From the NCBI GenBank assembly GCA_013176395.1, contig JABMLP010000010.1:62001-126000 (forward strand): 64,000 bases of DNA, written 5' to 3'. Under the pieces are notes generated by a model that did not search any database, was not told where the DNA came from, and saw nothing but the letters and a program-made list of their open reading frames with translations. Source of the stretch: Venturia oleaginea (lineage: Eukaryota; Ascomycota; Dothideomycetes; Venturiales; Venturiaceae). Both the position numbers and the translations under genes were made by a program. Shown piece by piece: positions 39,883-52,462 of this stretch. Each line of letters begins with the position of its first letter. Position 1 is the first letter of the stretch.

Positions 39883-42800
39883 ATGACTATGCCAGCTTCT
39901 CAGCTAGGTGCAACATTCCCGTCCACGGATTCCGATCCTGGACTGTCAAGCGTCGTAGACTTCCTAGAACACCCTTACGGCATATCAACAGAGCACCAAA
40001 ATATTGGTTTACGATTATACCTCGAATGCAACGCCTCGCGCATTCAGAGATGTAAAGATCTTGCAACCGTATTGCGCCAGTTGGCGCGGAGGGCAAACCT
40101 TGCAGAGGACTCACCTCTCATTACCAAGGCGGACGAGGTCTCCAACTGTAAGCGACCCGATTTCCGCATCGTACTGGTGGGCGAGGTCGGCGTGGGAAAG
40201 AGCTCGGTCGGCAACTCTTGGCTCAACATCGAGCATGCATTGAGAACTGTAAGCTGTTTGTGGCAAATTCAATATGGCTGTACTAATGCATCCGATAGGG
40301 ACAGTCAGGGAAATTGGTCACCAAGGCAAGGACCGAGTTCCACCAGAGAACGGCTGAACACTAAACGCCCATCGCCGCTACAGTCGAACTTCTATCCTAC
40401 GAGCGCTGAAATCAGACGTGGAAGAATCCTACGCGGCCTTCAGGGGAAGCTATGTGGACGAGGATCAGGAGGAGAACATGGATGGTGTACATGAGTCGCG
40501 GACTCAGATTGCCTCGGAGGCATTCGATCGACTGTTCTACATTTACAGAGACAAACAAGAGTTCAGTAAAGAGTTCCTCGGCAATACCTCTGAAGGCGCC
40601 TAGGCCAGAATAAACACCAACTCATGGCTTGGCTGGAACTGTTTCGATGGCCTGATTCGGTTGATGCCAATCACTTGTGGACCATCACAGCGGCCACGTT
40701 CGATCAATTCCATTCTCGTCGGGAATCTGGCTTACCACAATGGTGCTGGAATTTTGTCCGGGGAAGTTCGGTGAGCTACTTCATCTTCTCACCTATTGTA
40801 CATCATCTCACCGCCGCATCTAATATCGACCATCCTCTTCTGAATTTGGGCGCTATTGTAGTTGACATGCCTGGTATCTACACATTGCTCCAAAGAATAT
40901 GATAATTTTTGCTGATCTTGTTAACAGGCTGCCATGACATCAATCGATCCCGCGCACGAATGGAGGAGGAATACCTCCAAAACTGTCAGCTTGCATGTCT
41001 GGTGGTATCGATCGGCCGAAGTCTGGATAAAGACTATGTAAGAGCCATGATGAACACCTTTATATCTGCCTCAGGTGAGTCTCGACAACTCGGCAAGTAC
41101 TTGGCAACCGTAATAATTTGCACAAGCTCGGATGTAAGTCTTCCACTGCGACATCACCCCAACGTCTTACCGAGCGCAACTAACCCTTATGAGGATATCG
41201 ATGAAGTAGCGGTCGAAAGTGACATCAAGATCGAAGGACCAGCATTGCCAGATACTGAAGGTCAACGAGCGATCCTCAATAAGGAGATAGACGAGGCAAA
41301 AGAATAGCCTACAGGGGTAAGCGGGAAAATCGACGTGGACATACACTTCCACATGAGTCTGAAAAACATCTCGATGAGCTGGTCAACAAGTGAGTGAATT
41401 TGGGTAAGCATTTGAACGAGAAGGTACTTGACCAACACCTAACCTACGAAGAATTTTTTTGATTCGAGACCGGAAAGTCGGTGTCATAAGAAGAATGGAA
41501 TAAATATACTCGGCCGTTGGCGCAAGGACCGAGGTATTTTGCGTGGACAACCTCACTTACAGGAAAGGCGCATCTAGCGACGACGCAAGGATGGTCAAAT
41601 CCAGCGGGTTTTTAGCGCTCCGCGAACTTTGTTGCGCGTATCTCCTGCAGCACCAGTACACCAAAACAAACAATTTTTCTCACAAGTGGAACGATCTGAT
41701 GGAATTGGTAGATTATCAGATGATGAAGCAAGACCTAGAACTCGTTGTTGCCAGGTATAGACGAGCCTGCCGTCAATTAATGGATTACGCACAATCTAGA
41801 CTGGGCTCGGTCTTTGCATGACTGGCATTTCCAGACTGCTAAACTTTGGTGACAACGTGGTGGTCGCTGGGCTACACCTCGCAAGGGGCTTGAAGACTGG
41901 AACGAGGTTCTAACTGTGCCTTCGGCAGTAGATATACTTGCCCTCTGGAGCCGAATCGCCGGGAATGACCACGAAGGCTTTAATAGCTGAATTACTGCCG
42001 ATCAGCTAGACTAGATTCATGTTCTGGTTACCAAACGGATTGCAGACCTTATAGATGCTGCCCAACGTTAGCCTATTCCGCATTCACTTCCACCTCGGGC
42101 CGCTAATTATTTACCGAATCGGGTCTCCCAGCGCGACTGTTAAATTTCATCATTCACTACTACCAATTGGCCCCATCCTTGATACAGGCACGAGCAAGAG
42201 AGCTCTTCCGAGATATTATGTACGACTCCTCTTCCTCTAATCCGCCACGGGCTAACAAACTTTAAGGAAGGTTCGCCAACGAACCGATGGCAAAGGCACG
42301 CGTGCTTATCTAAGATGCGTACTGGAGGATGCGTACTGGAGGATGCGTTGTTAAGGGTGGCAAAGTGAAGGGTATGTTCCCAGCCTATCAATGTAAGAAA
42401 AGTGGCCAATACTGTCTAATACTAAGACTCGGAAAAAATGAGGACACTCAATCTAGTTATTCCCCAGATAGCAGGTTTGAATTACCCAGATAGACTAATG
42501 TTGGCTGCTTTTTCTTACTTGGGCAGTCAGCTCTAGCTATATCTGTGCTATCATTGCTGACCTATTCAAGGGCGAGGGTCTAAGATACGGAGAATCAATG
42601 TTATCGAGGATCATATCCCCGGACCGCTCTATCCAGAAATCCGCGATTATATCTGCACCGATATGGGCCGAGCAGTTACAAAGGGACTAGAAGGTATTCG
42701 CCATGATCTGAAAGAGTGTATAAGCACGGTCACTGCTAAACTATAGCAAGAGTTAGAGAGATCAAGCTTGCCGAGCTCGGTACAATTCGCCCAAGAAGTA

Positions 42801-42926
42801 GCTAGTCTGAAGCCAGATTCGAGGTATGTTGAACTCTTTGATGGACATACACTGCAAGATTCGACCAAGGATGGGTTGAATCGGATGCGCCGGTCCTTCC
42901 GATCACGGATGAAGGATTACGGATGA
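39883..42926 (+). pseudogene. Large P-loop GTPase-like gene, copy 1, decayed
   Basis: The first exon (39883-40248) is open and has an intact Walker A, G-E-V-G-V-G-K-S-S, at residues 100-108. A good intron follows (40249-40298, with TACTAAT branch site). After that a TAA at about 40362 and frameshifts break it. Readable pieces: EEDQ-type acidic helix (SYVDEDQEEN), the G3 motif VVDMPGCHDINRSRAR split by a 50-odd-bp intron near 40871-40927, TVIICTSSD (G4-like) near 41110, and tails near 41543-41821, 41860-42060 and 42599-42926. The layout resembles fungal dynamin-like/SLIP-GC-like GTPases and copy 2 downstream. The right limit is uncertain. Confidence 0.65.
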
Positions 42927-43875
42927 GATATGGAGTGGGTGTTGGCGCCACCGAAAATATTGCACATTTCTTCTTTGAGCTTGGCTTTTGAGACTTGTTG
43001 GTGAACCGTTTTGGACGATACGAGAGCTGACAAGATGGGATATTCGGTCAATGTCAAACCCGCCCTTCTTACCGTCGCCTGGTGAATACATTTGTAACAG
43101 CACTGCTAATGAATGATACTGTGTTCGCATCATTTGTTGTTGATGCTGTCTCTAGGATGTGCGGATAGCCCAACACTTTTATCCATCCTGCTCAGATCTG
43201 GCATCACTTCATTGATCACAGCATAGAGAAATCGATTCGGTGATACGAAATGTAAGTTAAGTAAGTTCAGAACGTCTACATCGTTGCTGTTACCTTGCTG
43301 AGATACTTACTGCGAGGCAGTTCTAGTGACCGCCGGGTATATTACAATCCGACACCCTCTAGAGCCTCGAAACTTCATCCATCGGCGCACTGCATAATGG
43401 TTTCTCTACGGCTCGGAACGACCACAACCAAGAAGTTTATCTACACCATAAAGGGCCCCCGAAACCATGATTTTCATTCACGACAGTAGTTCCTCAGTCA
43501 AATGAAGCCCGACTCACTATCATCAAGCAGACCCAGCCATGTCGTGATAGTGAACCGTTGGGGACGTGTATGACCCCACTCTTACGGTTCTCTGTGGTAT
43601 CAGATCTGCATTCTTCACTTTTTGGTAACAGTGTTATGAAGTCTGAGTTATCCTAATTCTCAGTCCAGTGCTCTTTCGCTGCTGACGTCTCTAGTAATTT
43701 AAGCCTACGATGTCAGCTTGCGAGAAACCTGTTCGTCAAACTATAGACAGATGGGCCTCACCTTCTTCTGGAGTCCGGGTGATCAGATCCCCACTCGTTT
43801 GTATCACATATGGGAGTGAGATTGGATCTTGATATCCATAAATACCGCCTCGCCCTCCGCCTTACTTCGTTCTTA
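42927..43875. other. Region between the two GTPase copies
   Basis: No supported gene. Short frames only. A frame beginning near 43810 runs through the CAA/GAA repeat, but its coding character is due to the repeat. Confidence 0.4.
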
Positions 43876-43984
43876 CAACAACAACAAGAACAACAACAAC
43901 AACAACAACAAGAACAACAACAACAAGAACAACAACAACAAGAACAACAACAACAAGAACAACAACAACAAGAACAACAACAAA
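43876..43984. repeat. CAA/GAA minisatellite, 15-bp period
   Basis: Mostly the unit CAACAACAACAAGAA repeated about seven times with one longer run. It could code for poly-Gln/Glu or poly-Asn/Lys depending on frame, so any frame over it is open by composition. Confidence 0.93.
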
Positions 43985-44207
43985 ATTTCTTCTCTCTTTC
44001 ACCTGCTTGGGCTTCTTCGCATACTACGAGCTTATGTGGGTGTGGCCTGACCTTTCCTCCATCTTTCTCCTGTATACCATGATTATCATTTCGCTAGTCG
44101 CTGACCGCGCAAGTCTCTGGGCCAACCCGGAATATATCGATATTCGACCGCTCTTCTCCGCCTTCACTTATTCCCTTCTTACCAACCTCCCCTCATGATA
44201 CACGATC

Positions 44208-47200
44208 ATGTCTGATTTCGAGTCGCTCTTCGTTGAAATGACGGACAACAATGACTCTCTGTTAGGCAATCAAGACGCTGAGGGAGTACTTTCTCTATCC
44301 ACTCCAGAACGTGAGACTGCCGAACCATTTTTTGGTTCGGATGAGCAAGAGGAAGACGATGGAGTAGACGAAGAGGAGGAGGAGGAAGAAGAAGAAGAAG
44401 AAGAAGAAGAAATTTCTAGGGAAGAATCTGATGAAAACGATTTAGTTGACGATGAGTCCAATTGGGACGGCAAGGACAGGTTTTCTCTGCCATACAATAC
44501 CAATGAAGATGAATGGGAGGATTTGGCGAAAGTGGACTCATCTCTCTCCTCTCTGGACATCCCATCGCTGTTTGAGAGCGGCCGCGAGATCGGTGCTGCG
44601 GTCTGTAAAGTTTTGAAGCCTGCGGAAGGCCTCTCACGAGCAGTACAAGGTCAGCTTAGCGGGCTTTCTACGGACGCAAAAGGTCTGGAAAAGTTTGAAC
44701 CGAAGTCTGAGGTCAAGATCGCTCTTCATGGTAATCAGGGAAATGGTTAGTATATGAATTCCAGCAGAAGTCCTCCTGTACTGATAATTCAATAGGCAAG
44801 AAGAGCAGCTTCGCAAATAGTCTTAAGAATGGCGAGCAGGTTGCTATCACAGTGAGCCGCTTGCTCAAGCTGTTTCAATTATTAGACACTAACTGAAACG
44901 TAGGGTGATCTTGGTTCTTCTGTCACGAGCGTCCCAACCGAGTTTCGAAAACGCCGTAAAGATGACACTGCCCTGGTCACTGTTGAAGTAGAGCATTTGA
45001 ACCGGGATGAGGTGGAGACAGAAGTTTCCAAATGTGTCCAAGACTATCGACGCCCCTACCTTCCCAAGAACACGGACATGGATAACAATCATTGTATGAA
45101 AGAGATGGCTGCAGAGGCCTTCGATGTTCTTTCTGCTCTTTTTAACGACCAGGTTCGATTCAGCTCGGATTTCCTTCTCGACATGAGTGCAGACAGAGAG
45201 GGAAAGGTCCTGGACGAACTCTTCAACTGGCTAGAGGAGATTAAATGGCCGGTTGGTTAGGAGAGGGATAGTCGGGTTTGGTGTGCTTCAGCCAATAATC
45301 CAGGAAAATACCGGGCAATCATGCAGCAGCTGAGCATCTCTGGGCTGTGGGTATTTGCGAGCGTCATTCGGTATGTTATCCTCTTTCACGAGCAAACCCC
45401 ATTACTAACGAGATATTTAAGAATTTATCGTAATGCTTCAGTGCTAAGCAATGGTATCGTATTAGTCGACTTGTCCGGTAAGTCAGCATCCTGCTGATCG
45501 TCCTTCACTCCTACTTACGTTTGACTCCAGGCTTGGGGGACACAAACCTTGCTAGAGTGAAGAAGACGGAGAAGTACATCTTTGAATGCCATTTCCTCTT
45601 CGTCGTTACTGCAATTGAACGCTCGATCACATCAGAGACAGTAAAGACTAGCCTTTCTGATAAGATCTCCGGTAGCATGTCGTTGGGTCTGGATCGCTTC
45701 GCAAAGTACCTTCAATATCTTCATGGTCGACAACAAGGAGTACAAGATTGCAGCCGGTAAAGTACATAAAGCAATCGATGCTGTGCACGCATCTAGAGTA
45801 CCAGCAGCACGACTCTTCTGCAGTAACTTCTCCATGCACGCACAAATTGCCGAACTTCGATCTTTCTTATCAGGTCTAGATCAAGTTGTAAATTCGATCC
45901 AGCTCTGGCATGATCCTGCTAAGCATAATAGCGCCCATGGAAGCTTCGAATTAAGGCTGAGGGAAGCAAACAAATTCGTCGTTCGTTCTTGCCTGCATAT
46001 TTTGGTTTGAAAGCTAACATTCTCAGGTCGCAAAAGTGAGCCGACATCGAGACTACGTTCTTAAGAATGTAGAGAAGAGAGTGGGCTTACCAATCGGCTC
46101 ACTGGTAAGGTCTGCTCGATGGTGAGGTGCTCTTTCACTAATAGAATGACAGATGACGTTTTGACGATGTCCTTCTCCGAGGGGAAAGCTGCAGCAGAAC
46201 GTTGGGCTTCAGGAGTAAGGATAAATTTCCCCTGTTTTCCTGTCATATGGTGCTTATGCTAACGAATCTATAGTTTGCCCATAGTATATTATTGAAAATC
46301 TAGAGCGAAGGACGACGACTGACTTCTTCTAGCACAGTATGCTGCATGGATCAGAAACAACGGGATCCATAAGACCAAAGGAGGGGCTTCAAAAACTGGA
46401 TGGCACAGTTCGGGAAAGCCCTTCGAGAGAACCTTCAACCAGCTGCTGAGCTTTTGAACCGGGACGTGGCGAAGACGCGGGATGTTCCTCGCGATGAGGT
46501 GCAAATATGCTTCAGGATTTGCTGTCGTACGCAGTCCGTAAGTTGCCACTACTCAGAAAGTTATTGAAATCTCAGCCAACCTCTATAGATTTAGCTTCTC
46601 AAAGAACTCAGTGACAAAATCTCTTTGAGGATCGGCACTGCTAAACGCGACTTTGTCCGTCGTAAGACAAAGCTTACTAGAGATCTTGAGTAAGTCCAAT
46701 TTGCTATTCTATCTGACAGCAGTTTAACTAATATCGAGTAAGGCTGCTGCAGAAAGACGCAATCGAAGGCGCAGAAGGAGGCTACATTCAAGACGAGTGG
46801 AAACAAATTTTCCATGAAGCACGTCTGGCTAAGGGTAAGAGGCTCCGGAAAAGGAGTACCTAAACGTTGGTCTAACAAATACACAAGCACAGGCAAATTC
46901 AAAGCACAGAAGATCACGATCAACGAGAAGTTGAGAGACAGCATCCAGATCTACAGACGCATCAGTATGCGTTACAAAGACAATAAAATTCAACTCATCG
47001 ATAGGGGTTTCGAGGACCACCTCAAGGAATTCGGTCACATCATCAATCAAATCCAAGCCGATCTCGACCGCTGCACTATTGAGGAAGATGTCGAGATTGA
47101 GCCAGAGCTGGATGAGAACCGTCTTCGTATTGCTAAGGATCTCGAACCGATCAAGAGGCAGGTTGGGGTGTTGGGTAAGAAGTTGCCAGTGGAGAAAGAT

Positions 47201-47284
47201 GAAGGTGTGAAAGGAAAGGGACCGGTGAAGCGCAAGGCTGGGGTGAAGAGTGATGGTAATGGCATCAAGAAGCAGAAGGTGTGA
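44208..47284 (+). pseudogene. Large P-loop GTPase-like gene, copy 2, multi-exon, damaged
   Basis: Exons with clean splice sites: 44208-44745, 44796-44851, 44904-45370, 45422-45477, 45531 onward, and a last exon from about 46894 to 47284 joined across an intron that starts at about 46838. N-terminus acidic, with a 14-Glu run near residues 56-70. Walker A reads G-N-Q-G-N-G-K-K-S (residues 175-183), with lysine where S/T should bind Mg. G3 is VDLSGLGDTN. An in-frame TAG at 45258-45260 interrupts exon 3; the frame continues after it (YRAIMQQLSISGLWVFASVIR). A frame change near 45710 removes the G4 region. The C-terminus is basic (KRKAGV...KKQKV), possibly nuclear. Confidence 0.65.
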
Positions 47285-48238
47285 GTTGAACTCGGAGATC
47301 AGGAGATTAATAGCACGATCAGGCGTAAAAAAGTGAGGAATGCTTGGGACCACACTTTAGATAGGATATGTGGCGAGCTCATTTCCTTCCACGTGTTCAT
47401 TACTTGGGAATATTGTCAGTTTTCGGCCAATGGTAGAAGAGCTGAGATCTCACAGCTCTACTTATACAGTCTTCGGGGTGCACATATATCTTTAAGACAT
47501 AGTTAGATAGGGCTTCAAGCCTATTTTCCTCGACCTCCAAGCAGTTTACTACCTTTCTTCGTTTGGAGTATTCGTTTTTAGTGCTGTCGATCCCGAATCA
47601 GAAGCTGAGCCTCATACAAATTGTTCCTACAGCACGAAATCCGCTAGAATACTCCAAACGAATTGAGAGAGTAGGGCCTTGAAGCAAGAACACAATCACA
47701 TGCTAACCACAGTTTCATGAAAATCTCCAAAAGACCACATCTGTGTACGCCCACCGCCATTCCCATTATTCTTCCCCACGGAGATCAATATCCAAGTATC
47801 GAGAAGAACCAACGCAAATTTAAATTTTCGACCTTCATCTTTGCAAGCGACTCCTACTTGTAAACTATTAAGCACTCCGTCTCTACATCACTTCCCTACA
47901 ATAAACCCGGACGCCAACCTCGGCATCCGAAAACGGGGAGAAGGCGAGATCGCTTTGTCTTGTCTTGTTATTAATCTTTGATGCCCTGGTGGTGATCTAC
48001 TGTTATGTAGGGCTTGGCTTCTTATTACAATAGAGTATCATGTCGAGATCTGGCAAGATCAAGACGAGGAGGGTTGTAGATACGCCTCTTATGTATTTCG
48101 GCAAGAACCTGGGGTGAACACACCAAAAAGTCTTGGTCAAAGTAAAAGGTCAGGAGTACGAGTTCTTCTATCTCCATCAGTAAAGTATTTGGTCTAAGCA
48201 AATTCACAAATTATACAACGCTTCTTAGAAATTATCTA
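47285..48238. other. Intergenic region between GTPase copy 2 and the cutinase gene
   Basis: No gene supported. Contains the short inverted-repeat structure at 47558-47662; T/C-rich tracts near 47750-47900. Confidence 0.45.
47558..47662. repeat. 105-bp element with 16-bp perfect inverted ends
   Basis: TTCGTTTGGAGTATTC at 47558-47573 and GAATACTCCAAACGAA at 47647-47662, with 73 bp between. This may be a MITE or a long hairpin. There is no obvious target duplication (TTC/TTG on the sides). Confidence 0.7.
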
Positions 48239-49257
48239 TCATGCACCAAGTTTCTTCATCTCCTTGATCGCTGCTATAGCGGTGGAACCAGTATAACTCA
48301 AATGTGCGGCAGCGACGACGAAATTCCCGGTACAGACATAGTCGCCGTCGTTACAGTAGGTAATTATAGGACCGGAGTAGCCTTTGATAGGTGCGCCTTG
48401 GAAGGGATCACCGAAAACGACGACAGCCTGAGGGAATGTGTTAGGACGTAATTGTGGTTCAGACGGGAGAGCAGAAAGAAGAAGAAGTAGAGGAGGGTAC
48501 ATACGGCAACATGTTTCTTCGCCTCCTCATCCGCGTAAGCAACAGCATTATGCGAAATCATGCCTCCCTGCGAATACCCAGACATGAATATCTTCGCGTC
48601 AGGACATTTCTTTGCAGCTTGGTTCAACATATCCCTCGCTACCATTCCTCCCGGCAAACCCAGACAGTAATCACCCGCCAAGTCTGCAGTATATGGAACG
48701 CCAACGACACTCCAGCCCCGTGGCAATCCGGCGTTCAAGACAGGTCCGACTGAGATGCCTAGAGATCCCACTTCCGTCGTTCCCTTCGCAAAGATGACAA
48801 TGTTCTTTGTGCAGGATCCAGTAAATGTACCGGTATCTGGAGGAGCAGCGCCGGGGATCCTGTTTCCGATTGCGTGACCTGCGCCCATCATAGCGCCTGA
48901 AACCCCATTGGGCTGCGGCGCGACTGGTGGTGATTTGAGCGCCACATCTAGACCAGCCTGGTTATATTTTCCGATGCATTTCCAGTCGCTTTCTCCCCCA
49001 CCTTCCGGCTTCACCTTTGGCAGACGACCTGTTGAACCCGCTAGATCGGCGATATCACAGGACTGGCCTGCGCAGCCTATTTCTCCTAGTCTCTCTTTGA
49101 TGGCGAGGATTTTGGCGGTTACATTGTTGGCGGCTTCGACGGCGGCGATTTGTTCGGGTGTTGGGATGAATCCTAGGCCATTGTTGTATTGGATTGGTGC
49201 TGAAATGGAGGATACTAGCGATACTAGTGACAGTACTGCTGTGAGGTAGTTCAACAT
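48239..49257 (-). CDS. Secreted cutinase, one intron
   Basis: Exons 49257-48505 and 48427-48239 on the minus strand, with the intron GTATGTACC...TCAG between (48428-48504). 313 residues. Signal peptide MLNYLTAVLSLVSLVSSISA. An extra segment of about 95 residues precedes the cutinase domain (about 110-313). The catalytic triad is readable: nucleophile in GYSQGG, aspartate in YCNDGDYVC and histidine in AAAHLSY; the oxyanion region lies in VIFAKGTTE. Cutinases are alpha/beta hydrolases that cleave ester bonds of plant cutin outside the cell. Typical family members have about 200-230 residues, so the N-terminal extension is unusual. A longer start at 49326 would spoil the signal peptide. Confidence 0.92.
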
Positions 49258-50318
49258 ATCGAATGAGTTCTCAAAGGTGTCTGTCTGCATGCAGTAGGAC
49301 AAACAAAGGTATATAAAGAGAAGCACCGAAATAATCTCCCTCGAAAGATGAAAGGGATGGAAACGCGCGTCGAAAGGAGCGAAGGGCTTGTGACTTTAGT
49401 GAGTATCTGCTGTCAAAAATGTTATCTCAAAGCGCCGGAGCTTCCTTCTATACTCATTCTTCAGACCCATCCCGGCCACAAAGTAGGTAGGTGGAGACAA
49501 AGTACTCAAAGGATCCAGAATATATTCTATGTCATTAAATGTTTGCAAGATGTTCACAGGGTATAAGAGGTCTGGTCGATAGCCACTATGTCAGAGCTCG
49601 CCTTGTATTTCCTGAAAGTATGGGATCGATGGGTTGAGATCATTCGTATGAGTGGCATTGGGTGAAGTTTGAATTGGGCAATACTTTCATAGGCGAGTTT
49701 GCTACCTTGGGTAAGAAAGCCGAGCCGATGAGAGAAAATTCTGGGTTGGTACTTGTATAGATTGCTGCTCGTGTGTGGTCTTGGTCGGCTAAGCGTTTGG
49801 AGTATGTGGTTTGGCGGAGGCGAGGATCATAAGATGGCCCGCCTTACCCAGCTGTCGCTCACGTGAAATCCTGATCACGTCTGCAAAGGAGATTTGTTAG
49901 CGATTCAATCTATCCGGAGCCGGCGTAGAGTCTGGAAGCGCCTTTATCCGCTTTCGAGAATCCGCGATTGGATAAGATGCTGAGGTAAGAAGTTCGCGCA
50001 CAAGACCTATACTTTCCGAACGCGGAACATTATGTGCCAACCGAAGATAGAGACGAGGAGTAAGAATAAACATTATGATATTTCTCGATGAGGACAGTAA
50101 CGCCAGACCGTGTGCACTAGGGTATCTTTATTGCGTGATACCACATCTGCAACCCATCCATTCTATTACTTGACAAAAGAAATTGCTCGCAGTAAATCTG
50201 TGACTCGTATCCCAGAGGATATGCTGTGATACGTTGTTTGACACCTGAGATCCGAATGTAGACAGGACTGTCCCCGATTGTACTGGTGTATTCATTGCCC
50301 ATGATGCGAGGCCCTCCC
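49258..50318. other. Cutinase promoter side and intergenic region
   Basis: A TATA-like GGTATATAAAGAG (plus strand 49308-49320) lies about 50-60 bases upstream of the cutinase start in a suitable position; read on the minus strand it is CTCTTTATATACC. The rest has only short frames. Confidence 0.45.
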
Positions 50319-51199
50319 TCATGGACATGTCGATGTCCTTCGCCTGCCAATAAACTCCCCTTTTCTGCTTGCAGCTTTCAAGGCCAACCTTTGGTCCGCT
50401 GGCATAGTTACTGCACTCCAGCATTGCCACGCCATACGCATTTTTATGTTTTGCTGCTCCTCTCGCAATCGTGCCTGCCTCCTTGCCACACGTCCTTTCT
50501 TGAGCTTAATCTCTCGATTCTTCTGTTCCTTGTCCGGCAAAATAACATCGATTGTAAATCCTCGTCGCAAGTTCAAGCCGCCCGGTGTTGGTGATGATGG
50601 TGCGGAGCTGACAAGACTCTCCAAAATCTCGCATTGCGCAATGAGATCCCGAATGCCAGCTGCCAAGCGTTGTGCGCGAGAAAGAATGGCAGAGTAGTGT
50701 CCTGGCCCCCAAAAAGGGTCGCGGTGAAGAGCGTGTTCGAGAGTGGGCAGAATGGCAGAGCAGTCTGGGAGAGTCGGCTCGACATCGGGATCGCAACCTA
50801 GAGTGTCCGAAGACAGCAGAGCAGCGGCGAGTGTAGCTCGTATCGTGGATTCGGTGGAGACAGAGTGGAGAGTTGTGCATGCTACATGTCGGGGTTAATT
50901 ATTTACTCAGCTCAGAGAAGGACAGTAAATGGCCTTCGAGATGGCACTGCAGGTCTTCAATTGGTGATAGCCTTTTAGGGAACGAGCAAATTTTCTTCCC
51001 CTTTTGGAGAGAGTCATAACGTACCTGGACAGCCACGAGTATAGCACCAGTCTTCCTCTTCGTGGATAAAGCAGTGCAGCCAGATAAAGGCAGATCTGGC
51101 GTCTCCTCGAAATGCCAGCTCGAGCTCCTCATAATTGTGAGAACAAAGAGCAGCGGTCGCCAGTTGACATGCCTGCGTGTACAACTGGACTACGGGCAT
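50319..51199 (-). CDS. Protein of unknown function, one intron
   Basis: Exons 51199-51025 and 50881-50319, intron 143 bp (GTACGT...TGTAG), frame kept through codon G/CA. 245 residues. N-terminal part MPVVQLYTQACQLATAALCS with several cysteines (CFIHEEEDWCYTRGCP). The middle has TLPDCSAILPTLEHALHRDP, and the C-terminus is a K/R/E/Q-rich helix (REIKLKKGRVARRQARLREE). No signal peptide, no membrane segment, no family recognised. The consistency of frame on both sides of the intron supports a real gene. Confidence 0.65.
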
Positions 51200-52462
51200 T
51201 GTGATAGCGTGTAGTATATCCCGATGTAGGACCCACGTCGATGAATCGGTGGAACCATTATCAGCGTGCGCGTCGCAGAATCTATGTAGGGATTAACCTT
51301 GGTTCCCAGCTGTTTGGGCAGGATACGTACTCGTATGAAGCATTGGCAAGAAAGGATGTCAAAATTTGGAAGCCGGAAGAGGTGCAAATGCCTTCTAAAT
51401 GTATCGCCGCCAGGGCTGAGAAGGGAGATTCCATGGTGGAAATAGAATGACGGCAAGCCATATCGACTACCATGGACGAATGCTTCTGTGTGTATATACA
51501 AGGGAAGGGGGAACGCGGAATGTCGGTTTGCTGCTTGGTGGAGGAATCCGAGTGTATGTTATCCAATTCAAGTGATTCGGTGTATCAACTTGCTCTTCGC
51601 CATCAAGAATGAAAGCGAAACTGCGGCGAATCTATGCGACCTTGATAGCGTGCGCATGTCTTTTCGAAAGTGTTTGGGAAAGGTGTAAAGATGGTAAAGA
51701 GCGCAGTAATTGGAACTCGGAAGATCATGGTGTAAAGATGGGTATTTGATAAGGGGTATGGATCCTCCGTGCCATTACCATTTCGTGCCGTGGGCCAGCA
51801 CATCTCCCACCAAGCGCGATTTGAGGCGTTCTTCGGGCGGTCTCAGCGAATCAGTTGTGCAACGGTTGGCAAGTCCACCGCTCCCACTGGCTGTATCGTT
51901 TCGTGTTGACGACGACACAACAAAGTTTCGTCGAAGACACTGGCGCGACTGGTTTCCAGGAAGTGTGTACTTCTATTCAGCTGGACAAGGAACTACTGCG
52001 TCTAGACCGCTACCCGTGCTCTGGCTCTGTTTGACGCGCTGCGGGCCTCATTTCAGTACTTGCGCGTTGTTAGGGCACACTTGCCGTCTGGAAGACAAAA
52101 GCAGTCGGTATTAAATTTTAGATTCCTTTTTCTTAATTCTGGACTTGATCTTCATGAAGAATCGTCACCGGCAGTTCCGAAAACGCGATGCAATATACAA
52201 GTGATCATGACAAACGTTTCAATTCAGATTCAATCGAGCCACCGAATATGGTGTATAGACAGCTATGCATATCGTGTGAAAATTCTCATGCCTGGCTGGC
52301 GAAATCATCATGACACAAAGGGTTGGTGCGCAAAGAACAGGATACACTACTACAAGGCGCAGAAAAACCAAAGAATACAGACTACGAGCTTCCGATGGAC
52401 CAGTTCCAGTTCACCCAATCCCAAGAAATATCGAACGCCAGGGCCACGACATGAATCATGGT
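51200..52462. other. Intergenic region, no supported gene
   Basis: Several frames of 60-145 codons on both strands, none with motifs, good intron signals or a clear start. One at 51710-52114 (plus) is the longest but unconvincing. Confidence 0.35.

Noticed and set aside
43810..44082. 90-codon Q/E-rich frame as a gene
   Set aside because: Open only because the CAA/GAA repeat has no stops in these frames; no start context or homology.
44270..44560. Serine-rich minus-strand frame
   Set aside because: Shadow of the poly-Glu coding stretch of GTPase copy 2.
49258..49326. Upstream start for the cutinase that adds 23 residues
   Set aside because: It would put a second hydrophobic piece and cysteine before the signal peptide; the start at 49257 gives a proper signal sequence.
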